DNA of 64,000 nt from Saprospiraceae bacterium UBA7687 (lineage in GTDB: Bacteria; Bacteroidota; Bacteroidia; Chitinophagales; Saprospiraceae): NCBI GenBank assembly GCA_002482845.1, contig DLGT01000017.1, positions 6,477 through 70,476 of the forward strand, in the 5' to 3' direction. The first letter of the stretch is position 1. Each line of letters opens with the position of its first letter. A program made the translations under genes and the position numbers. Positions 39,103 to 46,871 of this stretch are shown here, in pieces. The notes below the pieces were generated by a model. That model did no database searches. It was not told the origin of the DNA and saw only the letters and a list, made by a program, of their open reading frames with translations.

Positions 39103-39963
39103 ATCCATATTCACTTTCACCATATGGATACACACTATTTTAATATCGATGTATACTTAATCAATATCCATTTACAATATCGCGATATTGATATAGACTT
39201 TATCCATATTGATGTCGTATAAATCAATATGGATAAAGTCTCTTTTACTATTAATTTTTTCTCAATCGATATCGATATAGAAAATATTAATATCGATTTA
39301 CACTCTTTAAATATCGATTTACACTCTTTTAAAATTGATATAGACATTACTGTTATCGATTTATACTAAATCAATAACGATTAAGATGATAAAGTAACCC
39401 ACAAAGCTTATTGCACCCTTGATTAAGAGATAACTACTTAAAGATAAGGCTTGTCGACTACCCAAAAAGCTTAAAGTATTGGGCAAAAAGCCTTCATGAC
39501 ATAACGTTATAGATTCATGACTAATCATGAAGCCTTTGCAAATTATCAAAAAGCTTAAAGGCATCATCATGAAGCCTTAATGCATGAACGTTATGCATTA
39601 ATGAATAGTCAGGAAGCCTTTACGACTTATCACTAAGCCTTAATGAATGGTCACAAAGCCTTGGCGACTTGTTATTAAGCTTAAAGTAATAGTCATAAAG
39701 CCTTAATGGTCGAACCAAAACCTTAAAGGTAGGGTCATGAAGCCTTATTGACATCTCGGTAAGCATTCATGAATAGTCAATAAGCCTTATTGACCGTTCA
39801 AAAAGCTTAAAAGCATGAACACGAAGCTTAATGGTATTAACGAAAAGCTCAAAGCAATGGACATGAAGCCTTAATGGCTTGCCTTTAAACTATGATGAAC
39901 GAACATAAAGCTTTTATTATCGAACTAAAAGCTAAAAGAAGATAAGTTAAAAGCTTTAGGCAA
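39103..39963. repeat. Tandem array of about 41 diverged units with exact 21-bp period
   Basis: Cutting from 39103 into 21-base units keeps register for 861 bp without an indel. Units 39103-39396 follow ATCGATATAGACTTTATCAAT (for example ATCGATTTACACTCTTTAAAT at 39292). Units 39397-39963 follow GGTCATGAAGCCTTAATGAAT (for example AGTCATAAAGCCTTAATGGTC at 39691). Units at 39376, 39418 and 39439 look intermediate, so the two halves may share an origin. AAGC[C/T]T sits at positions 8-13 of most later units. Individual units differ at many positions while the period is perfect. 21 bp is two helical turns, so A-tracts and AAGCTT/AAGCCTT dyads fall on one DNA face. The 1127-bp gap (38923-40049) contains no supported gene. 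Confidence 0.9.
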
Positions 39964-40049
39964 AGATGTAAATTTAGTACCGCCAAGTTTAAACGTCAAA
40001 TAAAATAAGAGAGTGTAGAAGAGTGTAGAAAACAATTCTTACCCGCATC

Positions 40050-40628
40050 TCATTTCAATCCTGGTAATTCAAGCATGCCCTTATCCAATTGGTAAAACTC
40101 GTAATCTGGAATCAGATTGTATAGTTCCAACAGTAGGATCATTTTTTTGAGTTTGGGTTCATCTTTTGTTGCAGGGAAATGCTCCATAAATATTTTTACG
40201 CGTTCTTTTTGGTAGTTAGCCAAATCAAAATCTGTATAGGTTTTGATTTTAAAATAGTCAAGATTTCTTATTAAATCATAAGCCCAATAGTTATGACTGT
40301 TGCCGATATATTGTTCTTTTAGAATACAATATCGTATTGTTTCATATCCTAAATCCACGATGATTTGTTTATGATGATCACGAAAGAAGTTGATTTTATG
40401 ATCATTGGCCAACGAGTCCATAAATTTTAATTTTGAAGAAATTTCTGCAGTCCAGCTTCCTTTTTGTATCATCTCCTTATCAAAAAATTGAAGCTCTTCA
40501 TGCAAATTTAATTTCGCTTGATTAAAATTTGTGGCTATGCAACTACATATACTCGCTTCTTTAGTTTGACCATTAGAGCAACTCAATAAGTTGAGCAAAA
40601 ATAATAACGACAATAAATATTTCATCAA
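40050..40628 (-). CDS. Putative lipoprotein of unknown function
   Basis: 192 residues. The signal sequence ends in the lipobox NLLSC (Cys near 17); another SICSC follows. The mature part is mostly helical, with charged helices near LNLHEELQFFDKEM and KLKKMILLLELYN. No known domain. It lies 9 bp downstream of the small coiled-coil gene on the same strand, so they may be transcribed together. Confidence 0.55.
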   Translation of the reverse strand: MMKYLLSLLFLLNLLSCSNGQTKEASICSCIATNFNQAKLNLHEELQFFDKEMIQKGSWTAEISSKLKFMDSLANDHKINFFRDHHKQIIVDLGYETIRYCILKEQYIGNSHNYWAYDLIRNLDYFKIKTYTDFDLANYQKERVKIFMEHFPATKDEPKLKKMILLLELYNLIPDYEFYQLDKGMLELPGLK

Positions 40629-40637
40629 ACAAATATA

Positions 40638-40901
40638 TTAATCCCCTAACTTCTTCATCAATTCAGATAGTTGATTTTTAAGGAATTCGTTTTCTCTTTC
40701 TTTCTCAAGCAAAGCTCTTTCCTTTTCGTCAATAATTTTATGACTTTCTGTTAACGCTTGTTCCTTTTCAACTAATGATTTTTGATATTTTTTCTCCTTA
40801 TCATCAAATAAGGCATTAATACTTCTCCATACTTCTTGTTCTATTTCTATTTGCTTACGTTCTTGTGGGTCTGGTCCAGCGTGGTGATTGACGATGATCA
40901 T
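40638..40901 (-). CDS. Small coiled-coil protein
   Basis: 87 residues, highly charged, no signal peptide. After a short start (MIIVNHHAGPDPQERKQI) it is one long coiled coil with Leu/Ala heptads (LVEKEQALTESHKIID, ERALLEKERENEFLKNQL). Similar charged tails occur at the C-termini of larger bacterial proteins, so this may be a detached fragment, but no upstream coding remnant is visible. Function unknown. Confidence 0.5.
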   Translation of the reverse strand: MIIVNHHAGPDPQERKQIEIEQEVWRSINALFDDKEKKYQKSLVEKEQALTESHKIIDEKERALLEKERENEFLKNQLSELMKKLGD

Positions 40902-41058
40902 TTTATAGTATTACCTTTTATTAATGCAGTACAAAGATACATGTTTTTTATAGAAATAGAAAAGTACAAACTTTTAGTGAATTATAATACTTATAAAATT
41001 CATAAAAATCAGGCTTCTAAAATGCTAGTAAAACCCTTTATAACTCCTACACAAAAAA

Positions 41059-41093
41059 AGCCCACAACTTAGATTTTACGCTTAGTGTGGGCT
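41059..41093 (-). terminator. Rho-independent terminator of the M16 operon
   Basis: AGCCCACA (41059-41066) pairs with TGTGGGCT (41086-41093). Read on the minus strand the stem is followed by TTTTTTT, directly after the end of the peptidase gene at 41119. Confidence 0.75.
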
Positions 41094-41118
41094 CCTACGA
41101 TATTAGTATTCCAGATAC

Positions 41119-43236
41119 TTATTCTACTTTAAATACGTCAGCTGCTACCGTCTTATTGATTTCGATAGTGGTTGCTTCTAGTACCATCGGTACTGGCATA
41201 GCACCAGAAATAGTGATAGCATGTGGCACCATCACACCTTCTACAGCTTTATAATCTTTGAAATCATTGGTGATGGTTGCCATTTTTTCGCCTTCACCTT
41301 CTGTTTTTACAGATCTTGTTAGTAGGTTGGTTTTGATGTCATAAAATTCTGTGGTCACATCACCTTTTGGAGTAGTGACTATTACTTTATAACAATTGGC
41401 ACCTTCTACGTTTTCTATTCCTTTGATATCGAGTTTGTAACCTGCATCTCCGTACATCAATTGCTCAAACATTTTTGCTTGTGCTTTCATCTCTTCAAGT
41501 TCTTCGCCTTCTGTGATCACTTTCTTTTGACCCATCTGAGCATTAAGTCCTTTGGTACCGTCATATTTTTGCTCTTGCACGGTCATGCCCATCATATTTA
41601 CTTTCATGGCAAATTTGTCTGGTGCCATCTGATAGGTTTCTAAAGTTGCATCTTGACCCATGACATTGGTTTTCATGGCAGTGTACATACTTTTCACACC
41701 ATTCAACTTTGCTTTTCCACCAAGCGCTTCAATATAATCATTTACTACTGCAGCAGCAGTAAGATTTGGATCCATTTCTATTTTTGCATCTTCTAGCTTC
41801 TTGCCAAATGCATCATAAAAGTCCAATTTTCCATCACTGTCAAATTTCTTGAGTTTGTCTGCAACATTGTCTTTATTACCTACTACGATGATATTACAAT
41901 TAGATGGTCTGACATATTTTCTTGCCATATCTTGAACATCCGTCACGGAAACAGCGTCAAGATTTTTCAAATAATTATTGTAATAATCTTTTGGTAAATT
42001 GTATCTGAATGTATTCAACGCAAAATTTGCAATCGTCTGTGGTGACTCCAATGAACGACCGAAGTTACCATTCAAACTACTTTTAGACAAATTAAGATCT
42101 TCTGCACTTACAGGTTCATTGACGATTCTTTCCAATTCATAGATAAATTCAGTGATAGAACTATCCGTAACTTCATTTCTCACACTCGCAAAAGCATTGA
42201 AGTTACCTATCAATTTGTCAGTAGCGATATTAGACCTAGCGCCATAAGTATATGCTTTTTTCTCTCTTAGATTTTGCATAAGACGTCCAGAAAAAATACC
42301 ACCACCAAGGATAGAATTCATCACACTTGATTTGATAGCATCAGGACTTCCCGGCTTCATATCTACTGGATAAGAAATATTGATCACGGATTGGACAGCA
42401 CCATCTTTATTACCAAAAGCCACTTGTCTTCCTGTCGGTGCTATTGGTGTGGGATATTTGAATGCAGGAACATCTCCACTTTTCCAACTGCTAAAGTACT
42501 TCTCCGCTTGCATCTTAGCTTCAGCAGGCGTAATGTCCCCTACGATTACAAGATAGGCATTGTTTGGTTTGAAATAAGTATTGATATACTTTTTACAATC
42601 ATCTACAGAGATATTTTTGATAGACTCTTCTGTTTGAACTTCACCATAAGGGTGATTTGGGCCATAATTTACAATACTCTTAATGTTACCTGCTATTGCT
42701 TCAGGACTTGTTTTGGTGGTCGCAAGGTTTGAAGCTGAACGTTTGCGTATTTTCTCAAACTCATCTTGTGGATACACAGGATTGTAAAGTACATCCGTCA
42801 TGACATCAAGCAATTTGCCTGTATGTTTTTTGAGTGAACTTGCAAAGATACCACTTGCAGATGTACTCATGCTAGCACCGATATAATCGATGGTCTCATC
42901 TATTTGAGCTTTCGTTCTTGTGGTCGTACCTTTGCTGATTAGATCTCCTGCAAAAGATGTGTATCCTGCCTTATCACCTTCTATAAGTGCATCATTATTA
43001 AATGACAACTGATAAGATACTCTAGGTAATTTGTGGTTTTCTACCACGATGACTTTTAGGCCATTTGCTAGATCAAAAGCCGTGTAATCTCCTATGGCAA
43101 TATCTCTAGCAGCCGCAGGAGCAGGTGCCATTTTTCGCCATGTTTGATCAACAGGAGCAGTGACAGTTTCCGTTGCCTTTTTGGCACATTGACTGAATAA
43201 AAATATGGTGCTTAACGCTATTACTAATTTCTTCAT
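41119..43236 (-). CDS. Non-catalytic M16-family peptidase-like lipoprotein with extra C-terminal domain
   Basis: 705 residues. The signal sequence ends in LFSQC, so it is a lipoprotein. Residues about 50-480 form an M16 pair of domains (NGLKVIVVENHKLPRVSYQL, SILGGGIFSGRLMQNLREK), but the zinc motif HxxEH is absent at the expected site, where ALIEGDKAGYTSFAGDL stands. It therefore resembles the inactive partner of M16B heterodimers. Residues about 510-705 are an added beta-rich domain (YDGTKGLNAQMG, DIKTNLLTRSVKT) of the LolA-like kind found in many Bacteroidota lipoproteins. It lies 42 bp downstream of the catalytic partner and is probably translated with it. Confidence 0.88.
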   Translation of the reverse strand: MKKLVIALSTIFLFSQCAKKATETVTAPVDQTWRKMAPAPAAARDIAIGDYTAFDLANGLKVIVVENHKLPRVSYQLSFNNDALIEGDKAGYTSFAGDLISKGTTTRTKAQIDETIDYIGASMSTSASGIFASSLKKHTGKLLDVMTDVLYNPVYPQDEFEKIRKRSASNLATTKTSPEAIAGNIKSIVNYGPNHPYGEVQTEESIKNISVDDCKKYINTYFKPNNAYLVIVGDITPAEAKMQAEKYFSSWKSGDVPAFKYPTPIAPTGRQVAFGNKDGAVQSVINISYPVDMKPGSPDAIKSSVMNSILGGGIFSGRLMQNLREKKAYTYGARSNIATDKLIGNFNAFASVRNEVTDSSITEFIYELERIVNEPVSAEDLNLSKSSLNGNFGRSLESPQTIANFALNTFRYNLPKDYYNNYLKNLDAVSVTDVQDMARKYVRPSNCNIIVVGNKDNVADKLKKFDSDGKLDFYDAFGKKLEDAKIEMDPNLTAAAVVNDYIEALGGKAKLNGVKSMYTAMKTNVMGQDATLETYQMAPDKFAMKVNMMGMTVQEQKYDGTKGLNAQMGQKKVITEGEELEEMKAQAKMFEQLMYGDAGYKLDIKGIENVEGANCYKVIVTTPKGDVTTEFYDIKTNLLTRSVKTEGEGEKMATITNDFKDYKAVEGVMVPHAITISGAMPVPMVLEATTIEINKTVAADVFKVE

Positions 43237-43278
43237 TCTATATTATCTTTTAGAATTTGCTTTAAAATGGATTAATGA

Positions 43279-44601
43279 TTATGGATTCACAGGTTTAGGC
43301 AAGTAGTGTAGGACTACCCTATTATCTTTGCCGTAGTATTTGTTTGCTACTTTTTTGATGTCTTCTTTTGTCACAGCAAGGTAACGCTGTAACTCTGTAT
43401 TGATCAAATTAGCATCACCAAAATACATCTTGTAATTTGCCAAACTCTCTGCTATACCTGCAACTCTTGAATTGGAAGAAACGAAGTCATTTTCTACTTG
43501 ATTTCTCAATTTCTGGAACTCATCATCCGAAATGGTTTCTGTTTTGATTCTGTCTATCTCTGCTGTAATGGACTTTTCAGCATCCAATACATCCGTACCC
43601 ATACTGCATATACCATAAGCGATAGATACACCTGGATCTTCTAGATCTAATGGAAAATTACCTACTGCTACAGCTTTTTGCTGCTCGTCTACTAGGGCTT
43701 TCTGCAATCTAGAAGACTCACCTTGAGACAATAATGTCCCTAGCATTGATACTGCATAATAATCAGGTGTACCTGCTGCTGGTATTCTGTATGCCATGAT
43801 CACACCTGGCAATTGGATATTATCGTAAAAAGTATCTCTCACTTCTCCACCTAGTGCTGGCTCTACCACGGTAGGTCTGTACACTGGTTTCTTGCCTTTC
43901 GGTATAGAAGCAAAATATTTGGTTACCAAAGCTTTAGCGCTTTCGTAATCGATGTCTCCTGCTATAGAAACGATGGCATTGTTTGGTACATAAAAGTCAG
44001 CATAAAAGTTTTTATAATCCTTCTCTTCAGCTGCATCTAAGTGGGCCATCGAACCGATCACAGGCCATCTGTAAGGGTGTACTTTGTAAGCACGCATCAT
44101 CGTCTGCTCTAAGAATGAACCATAAGGTTGATTATCGATACGTTGACGTCTTTCTTCTTTAACTACTTGTCTTTGTGTCTCGATACCTACGTTTTCTACC
44201 TTTGCATGAAGCATTCTTTCTGACTCTAACCATAGACCAAGCTCTAATTGGTTTGATGGTAAAATCTCGAAGTAATAAGTACGATCCATAGAAGTGTTTG
44301 CATTCAATGTGCCACCTGCTTTTTCGATATACTTGTCATACTCGCCTCTACCGATGTTTTCTGAACCTTCAAATAAAAGGTGTTCAAAAAAGTGAGCGAA
44401 ACCTGTTTTTTCAGGGTTTTCGTTTTTTGATCCTACATGATACATGACGGAAACCGCCACGATAGGTGTGCTTTTATCTTGGTGAAGGATGACATGCAAT
44501 CCATTATCCAAGGTAAATTCTTGAAATTCAATTTTATTGAGTTGAGCATTCGAACTTAGTGTTGCAAAACCCAATAATAACGTAAATAAAAATCTGTTCA
44601 T
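43279..44601 (-). CDS. Catalytic M16-family zinc metallopeptidase
   Basis: 440 residues with a signal peptide (to SSNAQ). The inverted zinc motif HFFEH is at residues 70-74 and the third ligand Glu lies in VVKEERRQR near 150. The C-terminal M16 domain shows the usual RVVLHYLPKP ending. Such half-size M16 proteins pair with an inactive partner, here the next gene, to form the peptide-degrading chamber, likely in the periplasm. The pair resembles PqqL/processing-peptidase systems; substrates are unknown. A -7 box lies at 44636. Confidence 0.92.
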   Translation of the reverse strand: MNRFLFTLLLGFATLSSNAQLNKIEFQEFTLDNGLHVILHQDKSTPIVAVSVMYHVGSKNENPEKTGFAHFFEHLLFEGSENIGRGEYDKYIEKAGGTLNANTSMDRTYYFEILPSNQLELGLWLESERMLHAKVENVGIETQRQVVKEERRQRIDNQPYGSFLEQTMMRAYKVHPYRWPVIGSMAHLDAAEEKDYKNFYADFYVPNNAIVSIAGDIDYESAKALVTKYFASIPKGKKPVYRPTVVEPALGGEVRDTFYDNIQLPGVIMAYRIPAAGTPDYYAVSMLGTLLSQGESSRLQKALVDEQQKAVAVGNFPLDLEDPGVSIAYGICSMGTDVLDAEKSITAEIDRIKTETISDDEFQKLRNQVENDFVSSNSRVAGIAESLANYKMYFGDANLINTELQRYLAVTKEDIKKVANKYYGKDNRVVLHYLPKPVNP

Positions 44602-44635
44602 ACAATAAATTATTAATGGCTTAAAAAATTTTGTT

Positions 44636-44643
44636 CAAAAGTA
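44636..44643 (-). promoter_or_regulatory. Bacteroidota -7 box (TACTTTTG) for the M16 operon
   Basis: Exact TAnnTTTG match on the minus strand, 34 bp before the catalytic peptidase start codon. Confidence 0.45.
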
Positions 44644-44719
44644 AACATTTAATAGAAATAATGGCTTAGCAATCTACCAAACCATTATTTTTATAGATTA
44701 AAATATTTTTTAGTAGTTA

Positions 44720-44853
44720 AGTCTATTCTGAAAAGCCTTTAGCTAGCATAACAGTAAAATAATGATTTCTACTGGATTGATAATCAAACGTTTCCCATTA
44801 GGGTCAGGGTAAAAAGCGTTTGATTATCAATATTTGTGTTTTCAGCGTGGACT
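44720..44853. repeat. Short inverted-repeat element (copy A)
   Basis: 134 bp. Ends AGTCTATTCTGAAAA and TTTTCAGCGTGGACT are imperfect inverted copies. The core has the inverted pair TTGATAATCAAACG / CGTTTGATTATCAA around TTTCCCATTAGGGTCAGGG. It lies just beyond the 3' end of the lamin-tail protein gene. Related copies are at 51287, 52433 and, diverged, 5841. Confidence 0.75.
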
Positions 44854-44868
44854 AATAATTATTAAATA

Positions 44869-46611
44869 CTACATTTTGATAATTCTAACAGTCGATGATT
44901 TATCAGCTTTTACTGCTTTGATAAAGTAAACGCCTGCAGCAAAAGCAGACATATCGACTTCTAAGGTATTTTGAATCACTGACAATTGTTGACCTTGAGC
45001 ATTGTAAAGAATGATGCTTTCTGGTTGAGCGTCAGTCTTGATGGTCACGATGTTGTTTGCAGGATTAGGCGACAAAGTCATATTTGAGTCCAAATCACTA
45101 TCATTGACGTTAGTGACAATTAAGAAATCAACTATGTATCTTGGTAATAATTGGTAACCTCCTGAATATGGTGCAGCTGTCTGTGGTGCAAATTGACCAA
45201 GAAGACCAGTGACACTTAACTTACTACCTGGAGAAAGTACCACGGGACCATTTGAATATAAATCTACGTCATTATCAATTCTGATTGTAAATTCATTTGT
45301 CCCATTGGTCATGATCAAATTAAAACCAGAACCCATTCCTGTCCACTGTGAAATGTCGACATAATCAAGATTTTCAACAGTCAACAAACTTGACTCATCT
45401 TCTTCTACGAACTCCGTCACAACTTTTGGTGAAACTAAATTATTGCCTTCAGAAATTAAACGAACACTATCTAATCTCATTTGAGTCAATCCTCTAAAAT
45501 TATCTATTCTACCTTTTATTTCAACTTCATCCCCTTCTTGAACCGTATACCCTAAGTTTCCTGAACCACTAAAAGCACCGATACCATTATTATTTGCATC
45601 CATGACGGTAAATTGTAATCCTGTAGCAGCATTTATATTGACACCATAAACGATACCTTGTAATGTACATGTTACGTTGAGCGAATCTGTTTGGCCATCT
45701 GCATTTGTGGTAGAAACAGATGTAATCGTACGGACAGGGTAAATATCCACAATCACAGGACCATTTACTGTTACAGTTCCCATCATTCCTAAAGAAGCAT
45801 GTGGATCACATTGATAATTGTAAAACCCAGCAGTATTAAATGTAAAATCATATGTCCATGCGTCTCCTGATGGAGCTCCATTACTAAAACTCTCTGGATT
45901 GGCAGGAAAAGTAGCTTGTGATCCATTAATATTGTGTGTACCACCTGTATTAACCCACCTAACAGTTTGGCCTACATCGATGGTAATATCTTTTGGGGTG
46001 AAAAAATTTGATGCCACTTCTACGATAAAGTCTGGTTCGACAGAACAACTTGGTATAGAATTGGCAAGTCCAGGCGTTCCGAAAACTTGTTTGCCATTAA
46101 TCATAAACCCAAGGTTACTCAGAGAAACTTTCCAGTTATCTCCCTCGTTTGGATCAGCTTCTGGATTGCATATTTCAATAGATTTACCTTCTCCATCTGT
46201 ACCATCTGCAACGGTTGGCCACGGTGCAACATCTTTAAAATCAACGGCATATATTTCAGCACCTGAAGCGTCTGCAATAGCCAAGGCTTCTCCACCATTG
46301 TTTAATGCACCACTTGTCCATTGGAGAGAGGGTTTATTATAATTACGCATAAAAGCACCTTCATTTACAGAAAGTAAAAGATAACCTCCCGCATTGATGG
46401 TGACTTCGGGAAAAGCAAATTCAATACCTTTTGTAAACTTGTAATCCTTTAAGTTTAGGGCAGCACTACCTAAGTTGTATAATTCAATATACTCCAACGA
46501 ATCCGTGTTGGTTTCAGGTGGATTGTAGGATAACTCAGTCACCACTAATTGGCTCAAAGCTGTGCCAGCAAAAAATAACATAAAAATTAGTGAAGTAAAT
46601 AAATTCTTCAT
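44869..46611 (-). CDS. T9SS surface protein with lamin-tail and cupredoxin domains
   Basis: 580 residues with a signal peptide (to ALSQ). Residues about 20-190 are a lamin-tail domain (VVTELSYNPPET, YIELYNLGSAALNLKDY). Residues about 195-290 are a plastocyanin-type cupredoxin with type 1 copper ligands in place: His in GGTHNINGS and the Cys/His/Met set in FYNYQCDPHASLGMMG. A nucleic-acid-binding-like OB region follows (LQGIVYGVNINAATG, VEIKGRIDNFRG) near 310-490. The end is a type A sorting domain (MTLSPNPANNIVTI, FAAGVYFIKAVK, VRIIKM). A copper protein attached to the outside of the cell is inferred; the redox partner is unknown. Confidence 0.85.
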   Translation of the reverse strand: MKNLFTSLIFMLFFAGTALSQLVVTELSYNPPETNTDSLEYIELYNLGSAALNLKDYKFTKGIEFAFPEVTINAGGYLLLSVNEGAFMRNYNKPSLQWTSGALNNGGEALAIADASGAEIYAVDFKDVAPWPTVADGTDGEGKSIEICNPEADPNEGDNWKVSLSNLGFMINGKQVFGTPGLANSIPSCSVEPDFIVEVASNFFTPKDITIDVGQTVRWVNTGGTHNINGSQATFPANPESFSNGAPSGDAWTYDFTFNTAGFYNYQCDPHASLGMMGTVTVNGPVIVDIYPVRTITSVSTTNADGQTDSLNVTCTLQGIVYGVNINAATGLQFTVMDANNNGIGAFSGSGNLGYTVQEGDEVEIKGRIDNFRGLTQMRLDSVRLISEGNNLVSPKVVTEFVEEDESSLLTVENLDYVDISQWTGMGSGFNLIMTNGTNEFTIRIDNDVDLYSNGPVVLSPGSKLSVTGLLGQFAPQTAAPYSGGYQLLPRYIVDFLIVTNVNDSDLDSNMTLSPNPANNIVTIKTDAQPESIILYNAQGQQLSVIQNTLEVDMSAFAAGVYFIKAVKADKSSTVRIIKM

Positions 46612-46732
46612 ATTGCAAAGATTTTGGTTATTAAAGACATAAAAGTAGGTAAAAAATAGAATGTGGACAAAACTGTTAATAAATATCTAAAATATATATA
46701 TAAAATTTAACATTATTTTAATATTTGATGCG

Positions 46733-46740
46733 TAGTTTTG
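46733..46740 (+). promoter_or_regulatory. Bacteroidota -7 box (TAGTTTTG)
   Basis: Exact TAnnTTTG match 131 bp upstream of the TonB-dependent receptor start, leaving a leader of roughly 120 nt in which I see no known riboswitch. Confidence 0.45.
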
Positions 46741-46871
46741 CGCTGATTTTTAAACCAAACCAATCATTTATCAACCGTGACGACTTAAACATGTAAAGAA
46801 AACAGAGAGTTTACACCTTGAAGCGATCGAAATATGATTAAGGAAATCACAAAAACACAAAATTTTAATTC

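Noticed and set aside
39135..39570. Two minus-strand open frames (39135-39347 and 39361-39570) inside the 21-bp array
   Set aside because: Their heptad look comes from the 21-bp period itself; they are in different frames and have no domain or upstream start signal.
39103..39963. Heptapeptide-repeat gene (GHEALMN-like) in the plus strand of the array
   Set aside because: About 21 stops over 287 codons, close to random expectation for AT-rich DNA, so no coding constraint.
39103..39963. CRISPR array
   Set aside because: Units are contiguous 21-mers with no constant repeat/unique spacer alternation and no cas genes nearby.
40010..40036. Short direct repeat AGAGTGTAGA twice
   Set aside because: Only two copies, next to the array but out of its period; likely chance.
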